Source of the DNA: CAZDXJ01 sp050303615
GTDB taxonomy: Bacteria; Pseudomonadota; Gammaproteobacteria; Methylococcales; Methylomonadaceae
Assembly (NCBI GenBank): GCA_050303615.1
Contig: JBNLCC010000153.1
Location: forward strand, 1-41,464
DNA: 41,464 nt
Direction of reading: 5' to 3'
Shown: positions 25,656-34,659 of the stretch, in pieces
How positions within the stretch are numbered: the stretch's first letter is position 1
How the letters are laid out: each line of letters opens with the position of its first letter
Notes under the pieces: model-generated
What the model was told of the DNA's origin: nothing
The model's input: only the letters and a program-made list of their open reading frames with translations
Database searches by the model: none
Position numbers and translations under genes: made by a program

Positions 25656-26191
25656 GAAGTAAACTTTTTTCCCAATAATTTTAGCAAGACTTCTTTTGCC
25701 TGATTGATTCTCGCCGCCAAATAATCCGATCCACCCCGGTCAGGATGGTTTTTTTGCATCAAACGCCGGTGAGCGATAATAATTTCCTGTTTCGACGCCC
25801 CCGGCTGCAATCCCAGGATCTGGTACGCCTCTTCCACCGTCATCTTACCTTTAATACCGCCCGCCCCACCAGGTCGCCGGGAACCATCTGATCCCTTCTG
25901 TTTATGCGTTTGAAAAATAAACCATAATCTTTGCAGGTGCGGTAGATAACGGAGCAGCACCGGCAAAAAACGGATCATCATAGCGACAGCAACGCCGAGT
26001 AATGCAAAAAGCCAGTTTAAGCGTCCGGTTACGGCCAGATATAGCAATACTAACCCGGCTATACTAATAGCCGCCCAGCGAAAATAGCGGGACAAAATTG
26101 GCGCCGGTGTTTTTAAAAACCAACGCATCGCTAAAAATGCCAATATAATCAATAACAAAAGAAAATAAATTCGGATCAATACATTCTCCAC
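25652..26191 (-). CDS. Membrane-anchored DnaJ-domain protein
   Basis: A 179-residue protein with two to three N-terminal membrane helices (residues about 6-22, 38-75) and a C-terminal J domain from residue 118, MTVEEAYQILGLQPGASKQEII, with the HPD motif at 149-151. It resembles bacterial Tim14/Pam18-like J proteins that present an HSP70 partner at a membrane. A Gly/Arg-rich linker (about 100-117) joins the parts. The role is unknown. It is translationally coupled to nlpD through an ATGA overlap. The divergent gene is mobB. Confidence 0.85.
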   Translation of the reverse strand: MENVLIRIYFLLLLIILAFLAMRWFLKTPAPILSRYFRWAAISIAGLVLLYLAVTGRLNWLFALLGVAVAMMIRFLPVLLRYLPHLQRLWFIFQTHKQKGSDGSRRPGGAGGIKGKMTVEEAYQILGLQPGASKQEIIIAHRRLMQKNHPDRGGSDYLAARINQAKEVLLKLLGKKFTS

Positions 26192-26295
26192 AGCTTGTTG
26201 TCGATAGCAATTGTGTAGTTGTTTCGCTTAACATTATATTGCCAAAATCGCTTAGAATATCGCTTATCCATGACAGATGACAGAAACTTTAAGCA

Positions 26296-26826
26296 ATGCT
26301 CCTCACCCCTATCCCTGTTTTAGGTTTTGCGGCTTTCAGCGGAACCGGAAAAACCACGTTGCTGACCCAATTGATTCCACTGCTCAAACAAACCGGCCTG
26401 CAAATCGGCCTGGTCAAACACAGCCATCATGATTTTGAAATTGACCATCCGGGAAAAGACAGCTATCGTTTGAGAAAAGCCGGTGCAGACCAAGTCATGC
26501 TGGTATCCCGCCACAGATGGGCAATGATTTCCGAACTCCGCACCCCACACATTCCCCGGTTAGCTGACCAATTACAACATTTAGACCTTGCCCAGCTTGA
26601 TTTAATCCTGGTAGAAGGTTTCAAGGCGGAACGATTCCCCAAAATCGAATTACATCGCGCGGCGCTGAATAAACCGTTGTTATTTCCGGCAGACCCTTCG
26701 ATTATCGCAGTGGCTTCCGATCGCCCGATGACTGTTCCTGAGCACCTTGCCTTATTGGATTTAAACGACCCGCAGATGATCGCCGAATTTATTTTGCACT
26801 ATATACCCGGTGTTCGACATGATTGA
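26296..26826 (+). CDS. mobB: Molybdopterin-guanine dinucleotide biosynthesis protein MobB
   Basis: MobB, 176 residues, a GTP-binding P-loop protein that aids MobA in attaching GMP to molybdopterin. Walker A is FSGTGKTT at residues 14-21, followed by LVKHSHHDFEIDHPGKDSYRLRKAGA, the family signature, and LILVEGFKAERFPKIELHR. The ribosome site is weak. It overlaps moeA by eight bases, forming a two-gene cofactor operon. A user such as nitrate reductase or formate dehydrogenase lies outside the window. Confidence 0.95.
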   Translation: MLLTPIPVLGFAAFSGTGKTTLLTQLIPLLKQTGLQIGLVKHSHHDFEIDHPGKDSYRLRKAGADQVMLVSRHRWAMISELRTPHIPRLADQLQHLDLAQLDLILVEGFKAERFPKIELHRAALNKPLLFPADPSIIAVASDRPMTVPEHLALLDLNDPQMIAEFILHYIPGVRHD

Positions 26827-28063
26827 TCTATGCAGTTCCGATACCACAGCCATGCTTTCGCTCAATGAAGCTTTGTCCGAAATTACAGCTTCGGTTGATC
26901 CGGTCACCGGTTCCCAATATGTGTCGTTGAAACAGGCCTTGGGCCGTATTTCCGCCGAGCCGATTGTCTCTGCAATCGACATTCCGGCTTACAGGAATTC
27001 CGCGATGGATGGATATGCATTCAACAGCGCCGATATTGATTTCGACAAACCCTTTATCCTGCAATTGTCGGGCACCTCTTGGGCCGGCAAACCGGCGCAG
27101 GACAAATGCCTACCCGGCCATTGCATACGCGTGTTTACCGGCGCTCTAATTCCTGACGGAGCAGACAGCGTGGTCATGCAGGAACAGGTTACGCCGAACG
27201 GTAGTGCCGTTACCTTTCCGCCCACCGTTGCACCGGGCCAGTTCATCAGAAACATCGGAGACGACATTCAGCAAGGCCATCAATTAATTCCGGCAGCCAA
27301 AAAACTGACTGCAATGGATTTGGGTTTACTCGCTGCAGCGGGACAATACCACATTAACGTGAAACGCAAATTACGTATCAGTTTTTTTTCCACCGGTGAC
27401 GAGCTAACCACCATAGGCAACGCGTTGCAACCGGGACAAATCTATGACAGCAATCGTTTCAGCCTATACGGATTGTTGCAGGATAACTGCCATGACATTG
27501 TCGACCTTGGTGTTTTACCAGATGATAAACAACAAATTAAAAACCTATTACTGGAAACCTCGCAAACATATGATGTAATCATCAGTACCGGTGGTGCATC
27601 CGTGGGCGAAGCAGACTATATCAGACAAGTAGCCGCTGAAATCGGCAGTATCAATTATTGGAAACTCGCGGTTAAACCCGGCAAGCCGTTCGCGTATGGT
27701 AAGATCGGACACAGCTATTTTTTCGGCTTACCGGGAAATCCGGTTTCGGTTTTTGCCGCCTATCATCATTTGGTACTGCCGGCCCTGCAGCTATTATCAG
27801 GAACTGTGCCGGCAAAACCATTACGTTTAAAAGCGCGTTGCATCGGGAATTTACGAAAAACAGCCGGCAGAATGGAATTTCAGCGCGGCATTCTGACGCA
27901 ACAGGAGAACGGCGAACTGCAGGTCGAATCGGTCGGCAAACAGGAGTCCGGCATACTTAGTTCAATCAGCCAAGCCAATTGCTATATCATACTTCCCGCA
28001 ACGTGTGAAGGAATTCCAGCCAGAGATTGGGTCGAAGTGGAGCCATTCGACTCATTTCGTTGA
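26819..28063 (+). CDS. moeA: Molybdopterin molybdenumtransferase MoeA
   Basis: MoeA, 414 residues from ATG 26819, inserts molybdate into adenylylated molybdopterin. Motifs: YRNSAMDGYAF near residue 61, FTGALIPDGADSVVMQE, STGDEL, the MoCF-biosynthesis core VIISTGGASVGEADYI, and the late KPGKPFAYGKIG with GLPGNPVSVF. An in-frame GTG at 26810 is an alternative start. Translation is coupled to mobB. The gene ends about 80 bases before the convergent rhodanese gene; that gap has GATTGGC and GCCAATC arms 27 bases apart, too open for a convincing terminator. Confidence 0.96.
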   Translation: MIDLCSSDTTAMLSLNEALSEITASVDPVTGSQYVSLKQALGRISAEPIVSAIDIPAYRNSAMDGYAFNSADIDFDKPFILQLSGTSWAGKPAQDKCLPGHCIRVFTGALIPDGADSVVMQEQVTPNGSAVTFPPTVAPGQFIRNIGDDIQQGHQLIPAAKKLTAMDLGLLAAAGQYHINVKRKLRISFFSTGDELTTIGNALQPGQIYDSNRFSLYGLLQDNCHDIVDLGVLPDDKQQIKNLLLETSQTYDVIISTGGASVGEADYIRQVAAEIGSINYWKLAVKPGKPFAYGKIGHSYFFGLPGNPVSVFAAYHHLVLPALQLLSGTVPAKPLRLKARCIGNLRKTAGRMEFQRGILTQQENGELQVESVGKQESGILSSISQANCYIILPATCEGIPARDWVEVEPFDSFR

Positions 28064-28141
28064 CGGCGCTTTCGCGTATTGCATTATTGCTGTTTCGATT
28101 GGCACTTGGGCATGCACTAATAAACAAAAGGCCAATCACAG

Positions 28142-28468
28142 TTAGTATCTCGGAACTTCCGGATCACATAGGCAAGACCAGGCATCGATTCCTCCGACCA
28201 GATTAAACACGTTTGCAAACCCGCTGTATACCAGAAAATCAGCCGCTTGTTGACTGCGGATGCCATGATGGCAGATGACTACAATGCGTCGTTGCGGATC
28301 CAACTCATTAATTCTTTGCTGAATCTGGCCAAGCGGTATCAAATTGCTGCCTTTAATTTGCGCGATGGCATATTCAAGCGGTTCTCTGACATCAAGCAGA
28401 AAAAATTTGTCGTCATCTTGCTGCAGCTTAGCTTGTAATTCTATTGCACTAATTTGTTGTACACTCAT
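28142..28468 (-). CDS. Single-domain rhodanese, GlpE-like
   Basis: A 108-residue rhodanese-fold protein, the same length as GlpE. It begins MSVQQISAIELQAKL, has the CH2A motif LLDVREPLEY, and has the catalytic Cys66 in the loop CHHGIRS. It may transfer sulfane sulfur to cyanide or thioredoxin-type acceptors; the physiological acceptor is unknown. The frame extends 18 codons upstream without an ATG, and the family starts at ATG 28468. It lies 65 bases downstream of the aminotransferase gene on the same strand. Confidence 0.88.
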   Translation of the reverse strand: MSVQQISAIELQAKLQQDDDKFFLLDVREPLEYAIAQIKGSNLIPLGQIQQRINELDPQRRIVVICHHGIRSQQAADFLVYSGFANVFNLVGGIDAWSCLCDPEVPRY

Positions 28469-28533
28469 GGAAAATTGCTTTAAAAAATGTTGATTATGAA
28501 CAATTTTATCGCCTAAAGGCAATAGCGTCCGGA

Positions 28534-29700
28534 TTAGCCCCGCCCTACAAACTCGGCAATTCTTGCCACGCCTTCCCGAAGCCGTTCCAAACCGGTTGTA
28601 TAGGCAAAACGGACAAACCGCTCCGGCTTATTTAAGCCAAAATCCTTACCGGGAGTGACCGCTACCCCGGCCTGTTCGAGCAAATCCTGCGTAAATTGAA
28701 AACTGTTATCAGTAAATTTGCTGCAATCGGCATAGATATAAAAAGCGCCTTCCGGCTTAACGGCAATTTCAAATCCGATTTGCTGCAATTGCCGATACAA
28801 AAATTCACCCCTACGCTCAAATTCCTGACGTCTGTATTCAAGTTCATCCAGATTGTCCTCCTCAAAGGATGCCAATGCCGCATGCTGGGCCAGGCCCGAT
28901 GTGGAAATAAAAAGGTTTTGCGCCAGTTTCTCCACGGTGCCGCAAAAGGCGTCCGGCACGACCAGCCAGCCGATACGCCAGCCGGTCATACCAAAAAATT
29001 TGGAAAAACTGTTGATGACAAATACCTCGTCACTGAAACGCAACGCCGTTTCCGCCTGCCGCTGGTAAACCAGACCATGATAAATTTCATCTGAAAAGAA
29101 ACATCCGCCCAACCTGTCGACCAGCTCAATCGATTGATGCAAATCATTGGCGGTTATAATGGTGCCCGTGGGATTTGACGGAGATGTAATCAATACCGCT
29201 TTGGTTTTTTTAGACCAATTGCGTTCAATCAGTTTTGCATTGAGTTGAAAATCGGTCCGTTCATCCACAGCCACCAGCTGCGGTTTGCCGCCAAACAAAT
29301 GAATGAAATTGCTATTGCAGGGGTAATAGGGATCGGCCAGCATCACTTTATCACCGGCATCCAACGTAGTCCCCAGGGCGAGTAAAAAAGCGCCGGACGC
29401 GCCGGGCGTTATAAAAATCCGCTGTTGTTCGATGAAAACGGAATAACGCTGCTGATAAAATTCGGCTATTTTTTCTCGCAGTTCCGGCAACCCGGCAGCC
29501 GGTGTATATTTAACCATTCCTTCCCCGATATTGCTGGTGCCCGCTTTGAGCACCGCTTCAGGAGTGGGAAAATCCGGCTCGCCAATTTCCATATGAACAA
29601 TATCCCTTCCTTGTTGTTCAAGTTCTTTAGCCCTTTGCAATAACGCCATTACGTAAAACGGCTTTATCTCCTGCATTCGCTTTGCCATCTGTCCAATCAT
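28534..29700 (-). CDS. PLP-dependent aminotransferase, class I/II
   Basis: A 388-residue fold-type I aminotransferase. Typical segments: GEPDFPTPEAV near residue 40, KYTPAAGLPELREKIA, the pocket motif SPSNPTGT at 173-180, SDEIYHGLVY, the Schiff-base Lys234 in SFSKFFGMTGWRIGW, and the carboxylate-binding RFAYTTGLERLREG near the end. It resembles the aspartate/alanine aminotransferase I-gamma group, but substrate cannot be fixed. The start ATG has no strong ribosome site. The gene is divergent from dksA across 135 bases that hold a TATAAT at 29733. Confidence 0.92.
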   Translation of the reverse strand: MIGQMAKRMQEIKPFYVMALLQRAKELEQQGRDIVHMEIGEPDFPTPEAVLKAGTSNIGEGMVKYTPAAGLPELREKIAEFYQQRYSVFIEQQRIFITPGASGAFLLALGTTLDAGDKVMLADPYYPCNSNFIHLFGGKPQLVAVDERTDFQLNAKLIERNWSKKTKAVLITSPSNPTGTIITANDLHQSIELVDRLGGCFFSDEIYHGLVYQRQAETALRFSDEVFVINSFSKFFGMTGWRIGWLVVPDAFCGTVEKLAQNLFISTSGLAQHAALASFEEDNLDELEYRRQEFERRGEFLYRQLQQIGFEIAVKPEGAFYIYADCSKFTDNSFQFTQDLLEQAGVAVTPGKDFGLNKPERFVRFAYTTGLERLREGVARIAEFVGRG

Positions 29701-29835
29701 CTTAATATTCCGGTTTTTAGTTCACCTTAAAGTATAATGTCAAAAATTTGCTAAAAACAATAATAAACCTTGCGTAGATTACAAGATTCTGAAAGAATGC
29801 GTTTTTTTTACTGATCTGTGTTTAGGAGTTAGCGG

Positions 29836-30267
29836 ATGACCGACATTTCTAAAACTGAAACCCCTTTCAGTTTTAAGCCCTATAAAGAAGAACCGGGCGA
29901 AGAATATATGAACGAGTCACAACTTAAACATTTCCAGCAAATTCTCAACAACTGGAAAGACGAGTTGATGGAGGAAGTTGACCGCACCGTGCATCATATG
30001 CAGGACGATGCCGCCAATTTTCCAGACCCAAATGATAGAGCCACGCAGGAATCGGAATTCAGTCTGGAACTGCGGACTCGCGACCGTGAAAGAAAACTCA
30101 TCAGAAAAATTGAAGAGGCTTTAAAAGATATAGAAACCGGAGATTACGGTTATTGTGAATCCTGCGGCGTGGAAATCGGTATTCGCCGCCTCGAAGCGAG
30201 ACCAACCGCTACGCTCTGCATCGATTGCAAAACCCTCGACGAAATTCGCGAAAAGCAAATGGGATAG
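29836..30267 (+). CDS. dksA: RNA polymerase-binding transcription factor DksA
   Basis: DksA, 143 residues, inserts a coiled coil into the RNA polymerase secondary channel and with ppGpp drives the stringent response. The coiled-coil tip region is present around DAANFPDPNDRATQESEF (the DPNDRA-type acidic tip). The four-cysteine zinc finger is intact: Cys107 and Cys110 in CESC, Cys128 and Cys131 in CIDC. TTTAGGAG precedes the ATG. Its 3' end overlaps the reading frame of gluQ. Confidence 0.97.
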   Translation: MTDISKTETPFSFKPYKEEPGEEYMNESQLKHFQQILNNWKDELMEEVDRTVHHMQDDAANFPDPNDRATQESEFSLELRTRDRERKLIRKIEEALKDIETGDYGYCESCGVEIGIRRLEARPTATLCIDCKTLDEIREKQMG

Positions 30268-31169
30268 AACGATCCCATTCCCATCTCTATATTGGCCGGT
30301 TTGCCCCGTCGCCGACCGGCCCGCTGCATTTTGGTTCTTTGTATACCGCACTTGCCGGTTTTCTTCAAGCACGTTCGCAAAACGGCAAATGGCTGCTCAG
30401 AATCGACGACCTTGATGTGCCCCGAAATATTCCCGGTGCCGCGGATGATATCCTAAAGACATTGGAGAATTTTGCCCTACATTGGGATGACAGTGTTTTT
30501 TTCCAAAGCCAAAACACCGAAGCCTATCTCGCCGCCGTCAACGACCTGACAAGTAACGGACAGCTTTTCCGCTGTATCTGTACCCGAAAAAAACTGGCTC
30601 AATACCGGAACAAATATCCGGAAACCGCAATTTATCCCGGCTTTTGCAGGGAATCAAACCATTCGCCCCACGTTGCCCACGCACTGCGCATTAAGGCAAA
30701 TACGACAAGCGTTACTTTTAACGATGCTTTGCAAGGTGAAATAACACCGCATCCGGACGAAGCCCGGGATCATTTTATTATTCAAAGACGCGACCGGGTT
30801 ATTGCCTATCAATTGGCCGTGGTGATTGACGACTTCCGGCAAAATATTACTGAAGTGGTACGCGGATACGATCTACTGGACTCAACGGCGAAACAAATTT
30901 ACCTGCAACAACAGTTGGGGCTGCCTACCCCGGATTATATGCATGTTCCGATCATCATCGATACTCAGGGAAACAAGCTGAGCAAACAAACCTTCGCCGA
31001 GGCGGTTGACGATAAAAATCCCGGTGAGATATTAAATGAGTTGCTACATTTATTGCGACAAAATCCGCCCGACGAACTTCGCCGAGCCTCGGTTAATGAC
31101 ATTTTGTCCTGGGCCATAACGCATTGGAACCCGTTGCCATTGAAAAAAACACAAGCACTCGGGCGATAA
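30225..31169 (+). CDS. gluQ: Glutamyl-Q tRNA(Asp) synthetase
   Basis: GluQ-RS, a truncated glutamyl-tRNA synthetase paralogue that attaches Glu to queuosine in tRNA-Asp. Catalytic signatures are present: RFAPSPTGPLHFGS (the HIGH motif), RIDDLDVPRN, and GNKLSKQTF (KMSKS variant). The zinc ligands CICTRKKL with Tyr and YPGFC are as in E. coli. No ATG or GTG lies upstream of the RFAPSP motif; the frame opens at TTG 30225, giving 314 residues and a 43-base overlap with dksA. The true start may instead be a non-standard codon such as ATA 30264. The dksA-gluQ pair is conserved in gammaproteobacteria. Confidence 0.92.
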   Translation: MQNPRRNSRKANGIERSHSHLYIGRFAPSPTGPLHFGSLYTALAGFLQARSQNGKWLLRIDDLDVPRNIPGAADDILKTLENFALHWDDSVFFQSQNTEAYLAAVNDLTSNGQLFRCICTRKKLAQYRNKYPETAIYPGFCRESNHSPHVAHALRIKANTTSVTFNDALQGEITPHPDEARDHFIIQRRDRVIAYQLAVVIDDFRQNITEVVRGYDLLDSTAKQIYLQQQLGLPTPDYMHVPIIIDTQGNKLSKQTFAEAVDDKNPGEILNELLHLLRQNPPDELRRASVNDILSWAITHWNPLPLKKTQALGR

Positions 31170-31276
31170 ATTGATTAAAGTATTTTTCCCGCTGAATGTA
31201 TATTGAAACAGGAAATTCGTATCCCGGATAATGCCTTATTTCGCCGGTTTGAATATTGCCCGTCTAAGCAAGATGC

Positions 31277-31305
31277 TGAATAATTTACCTTGAACACGGT
31301 ATAAT
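31277..31305 (+). promoter_or_regulatory. Probable acs promoter
   Basis: A perfect -10 box TATAAT at 31300-31305 stands 49 bases before the acs ATG. The matching -35 region is poor (TGAATA at 31277-31282, 17-base spacing), which suggests dependence on an activator; in E. coli acs needs CRP. No recognisable activator site is claimed. Confidence 0.4.
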
Positions 31306-31354
31306 CCACCAGCTAAATTAAATCGCCGATAGCACTTGAGCTCAAGGAAAAATC

Positions 31355-33292
31355 ATGTCTGAACAAAAAATATATCCCGTTAAACCGGAAATTACCGCTA
31401 AAGCCCATATCACTCCCGAAATTTACCAGTCCATGTATCAACGTTCCATTAAGGAACCGGAAGCTTTCTGGTCCGAACAGGCTCGGCAATTTCTCGACTG
31501 GAGCAAGCCTTGGGACAAAGTCATGGAATACGACTATCCGAAAGGCCATATACGCTGGTTTGAAGGGGGAAAATTGAATGTCAGTTATAACTGCCTGGAC
31601 CGGCATCTTGAAGGACGGGGCAATCAGACGGCTATCATTTGGGAAGGCGACGACCCGGACACGGATAGACACATCACTTATGCGGAACTGCACGAACAAG
31701 TCTGCAAGTTTGCCAATGTCTTAAAATCGCTGGGCGTACAAAAAGGCGACCGGGTATGCATTTATTTACCGATGATTGCCGAGGCCGCAACCGTCACATT
31801 GGCCTGTGCACGAATCGGCGCGATTCATTCAATCGTATTCGGCGGATTTTCAGCGGATTCCCTGCGCGACAGAATTAACGATGCCGACTGCCGGTTACTG
31901 ATCTGTGCCGATGAAAGTCTGCGCAGCGGCAAAAAGCTGCCGAGCAAAGCCAATGCCGATCTGGCTGTTGCCGCTTGTCCGAATGTCAAACACGTGGTGG
32001 TTATCAAAAACACCGGCAACCCTGTCGCCTGGAACGAAGACCGTGACATTTGGTATCACCAGGCTATGGAAACCGCATCCTCCGACTGTCCGCCGGAACC
32101 AATGGATGCCGAAGACCCGTTGTTTATTCTTTACACATCCGGTTCCACCGGCAAACCCAAAGGCGTGCTGCATACCACCGGCGGCTATCTGCTGTTCACA
32201 GCAATGACCCACAAGTATGTATTCGACTACCATGACGGCGACATTTACTGGTGCACCGCCGATATCGGCTGGGTGACCGGTCACTCTTACATTATTTACG
32301 GCCCTTTATGCAACGGCGCCACCACGTTAATGTTCGAAGGCGTTCCGACCTATCCGGCTGCGGACCGCTTCTGGCGAATCGTGGACAAACACCAGGTCAA
32401 TATCTTTTATACCGCACCGACCGCCCTGCGCGCCCTAATGGCGCAGGGCGACGCTTTCGTCAGGCGCACCGACCGCAGCAGCCTGCGTATCCTGGGCACG
32501 GTCGGTGAGCCGATCAACCCGGAAGCCTGGGAATGGTACTATCAAGTGGTCGGCGAAAGCCGTTGCCCGATTGTCGATACCTGGTGGCAAACGGAAACCG
32601 GCGGTATCCTGATCACGCCGCTGCCCGGCGCCACCGACTTAAAACCCGGTTCCGCCACCTTGCCGTTTTTCGGCGTCATCCCCGCAATACTGGATAACCA
32701 GGGCAACGTCCTGGAAGGCGAAGCCGAAGGCATATTGGTGATTTCCAAACCCTGGCCCTCGCAATCACGCACCGTATACGGCGATCACAGCCGTTTCGTC
32801 GACACCTATTTTAAAAACTACCCCGGCTACTACTTCTCCGGTGACGGCGCCCGCCGCGACAAAGACGGTTACTATTGGATCACCGGACGCATCGACGATG
32901 TGATCAATGTCTCCGGCCACCGATTGGGCACGGCGGAAATCGAGAGCGCGCTGGTGCTGCATCACGACGTGGCCGAAGCGGCCGTCGTCGGCTACCCGCA
33001 TCACATTAAAGGACAAGGCATCTACGCCTATGTCACCTTGAACGTCGGCGCGGAAGCATCGGAACAACTTCGCCAGGAACTGATTGACCTGGTCAGAACC
33101 GAAATCGGCCCGATAGCCACCCCGGATGTCATCCAGTGGGCACCCGGTTTGCCAAAAACCCGTTCCGGTAAAATCATGCGCCGCATCCTGCGCAAAGTAG
33201 CAGCGAACGAAATCGACAGTATCGGTGATACCTCCACGTTGGCGGATCCGGCGGTAGTGGATGAAATTACAGCACACAGGGCAAATAAATAA
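31355..33292 (+). CDS. acs: Acetyl-CoA synthetase, AMP-forming
   Basis: Acs, 645 residues (E. coli 652), activates acetate to acetyl-CoA through acetyl-AMP. The adenylation core motif is LYTSGSTGKPKGVLHT, followed by DIGWVTGHSYIIYGPL and the acetate-pocket WWQTETGG. The A8-type hinge is YWITGRIDDVINVSGHRLGTAEIES, and Lys606 in PKTRSGKIMRRIL is the residue that acetylation by Pat-type enzymes would inactivate. AAGGAAAAATC precedes the ATG. It is monocistronic, followed by a 433-base gap. Confidence 0.97.
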   Translation: MSEQKIYPVKPEITAKAHITPEIYQSMYQRSIKEPEAFWSEQARQFLDWSKPWDKVMEYDYPKGHIRWFEGGKLNVSYNCLDRHLEGRGNQTAIIWEGDDPDTDRHITYAELHEQVCKFANVLKSLGVQKGDRVCIYLPMIAEAATVTLACARIGAIHSIVFGGFSADSLRDRINDADCRLLICADESLRSGKKLPSKANADLAVAACPNVKHVVVIKNTGNPVAWNEDRDIWYHQAMETASSDCPPEPMDAEDPLFILYTSGSTGKPKGVLHTTGGYLLFTAMTHKYVFDYHDGDIYWCTADIGWVTGHSYIIYGPLCNGATTLMFEGVPTYPAADRFWRIVDKHQVNIFYTAPTALRALMAQGDAFVRRTDRSSLRILGTVGEPINPEAWEWYYQVVGESRCPIVDTWWQTETGGILITPLPGATDLKPGSATLPFFGVIPAILDNQGNVLEGEAEGILVISKPWPSQSRTVYGDHSRFVDTYFKNYPGYYFSGDGARRDKDGYYWITGRIDDVINVSGHRLGTAEIESALVLHHDVAEAAVVGYPHHIKGQGIYAYVTLNVGAEASEQLRQELIDLVRTEIGPIATPDVIQWAPGLPKTRSGKIMRRILRKVAANEIDSIGDTSTLADPAVVDEITAHRANK

Positions 33293-33725
33293 CGGCCTTG
33301 TTCATTAATCTGTTGTTTTCAAAAATTCAAAAAAACAAGTTGGTTTAGACCCTTGCAAAACGGATAACCCCTAAAAGGTTTTACATGGACGTTGCGTTGT
33401 TTATTTAGTCATGTTCCTTTACTCCCTGCTATATGCAACTCAGAATTGGTAAGTATGTTCATAAGTTGTTCCGCCGAGGATGCGTCCCAACCTCCAATGC
33501 CACTTAAAATTCAGCAAATGTTTGACGATTCCTTCCTAAGACGGATTAAGCGGTAGATTGCATGATAAAATACCGTTTCATCACTTTTAATCTCGCCCTC
33601 CAGCAGCTTGTAATTCTATTTCTGGCAATTATTCTTTTTACAAATTAAAATGGATGGCTAATCCAAAACCACATACATTTTGCCTCCGTGATCGACACCT
33701 GGCATGCCAACGGAAATTTTAATTA
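33293..33725. other. Intergenic gap between acs and cysD
   Basis: I see no gene and no known riboswitch in these 433 bases. The acs 3' side has only weak AT-rich pairing (TTGTTTT with AAAACAA), not a convincing terminator. A perfect ten-base palindrome TGGCATGCCA lies at 33700-33709, 16 bases before the cysD ATG, and could be an operator. There is no strong Shine-Dalgarno for cysD. Confidence 0.5.
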
Positions 33726-34634
33726 ATGACTGATTACAAACTAACCCACCTCAAACAACTGGAAGCGGAAAGCATCCATATTATCCGCGAAGTGGCGGCG
33801 GAATTTGAACGTCCGGTCATGCTTTATTCGATCGGCAAAGATTCAGCAGTGATGCTGCATCTGGCCATGAAAGCATTTGCTCCCGGCAAACCGCCCTTCC
33901 CGCTGATGCACGTCGACACCACCTGGAAATTTAAGGAAATGATCGAGTTTCGCGACAAGCATGTCAAAGAGTTAGGTCTGGAATTGATCGTCTATATCAA
34001 CCAGGACGGCGTCGACCAGGGTATAGGACCCTTTACCCACGGCAGTAAAAAACACACTGACGTGATGAAAACCGACGCATTGAAACAGGCGCTGGACAAA
34101 TACCGTTTCGATGCGGCGTTCGGCGGAGCACGACGCGATGAGGAAAAATCCCGCGCTAAAGAGCGTGTTTATTCCTTCCGCGATAAAAACCACCGTTGGG
34201 ACCCCAAAAACCAGCGTCCGGAATTATGGAATATTTATAACGGCAAAATCGATAAAGGCGAAAGTATTCGTGTGTTCCCATTATCCAACTGGACCGAGTT
34301 GGATATCTGGCAGTACATCCATCTCGAGGAAATACCGATTGTGCCGCTTTATTTTGCCAAGGAACGCCCGGTGGTTAATAAAGACGGTATGCTGATTATG
34401 GTGGACGATGAACGCATGCCGCTTAACCCCGAAGATAAAGTCGAAATGAAAATGGTGCGTTTCCGCACTCTAGGCTGCTATCCCTTAACCGGTGCGGTGG
34501 AATCGACCGCTACCACCTTACCGGAAATTATCCAGGAAATGCTGCTGACCACCAGCTCTGAACGGCAAGGCCGTTTGATCGACCATGACCAGGCCGGATC
34601 CATGGAGCAGAAAAAACGCGAAGGATATTTTTAA
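33726..34634 (+). CDS. cysD: Sulfate adenylyltransferase subunit 2
   Basis: CysD, 302 residues, equal to E. coli. This PP-loop subunit makes adenosine-5'-phosphosulfate from sulfate and ATP, driven by GTP hydrolysis in CysN. The pyrophosphate loop is SIGKDSAVMLHLA, followed by LMHVDTTWKFKEMIEFRD, FGGARRDEEKSRAKERVYSFRD, and NWTELDIWQYI with TLGCYPLTGAVES. It lies 25 bases before cysN in a two-gene operon. No sulfate transporter or reductase gene is adjacent. Confidence 0.97.
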   Translation: MTDYKLTHLKQLEAESIHIIREVAAEFERPVMLYSIGKDSAVMLHLAMKAFAPGKPPFPLMHVDTTWKFKEMIEFRDKHVKELGLELIVYINQDGVDQGIGPFTHGSKKHTDVMKTDALKQALDKYRFDAAFGGARRDEEKSRAKERVYSFRDKNHRWDPKNQRPELWNIYNGKIDKGESIRVFPLSNWTELDIWQYIHLEEIPIVPLYFAKERPVVNKDGMLIMVDDERMPLNPEDKVEMKMVRFRTLGCYPLTGAVESTATTLPEIIQEMLLTTSSERQGRLIDHDQAGSMEQKKREGYF

Positions 34635-34659
34635 CCTTGAACCTTGAACCTTATTACCA

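Noticed and set aside
28097..28137. GATTGGC and GCCAATC arms between moeA and the rhodanese gene
   Set aside because: Short stem, 27-base loop and no U-run; not a credible bidirectional terminator.
29733..29738. TATAAT upstream of dksA as a promoter
   Set aside because: No matching -35 at 16-18 bases (CCGGTT), and it lies about 100 bases before the start; not strong enough to list.
28431..33620. 15-base identity (GCTTGTAATTCTATT) between the rhodanese gene and the acs-cysD gap
   Set aside because: About one 15-base match is expected by chance in 41 kb, and the surroundings do not align.
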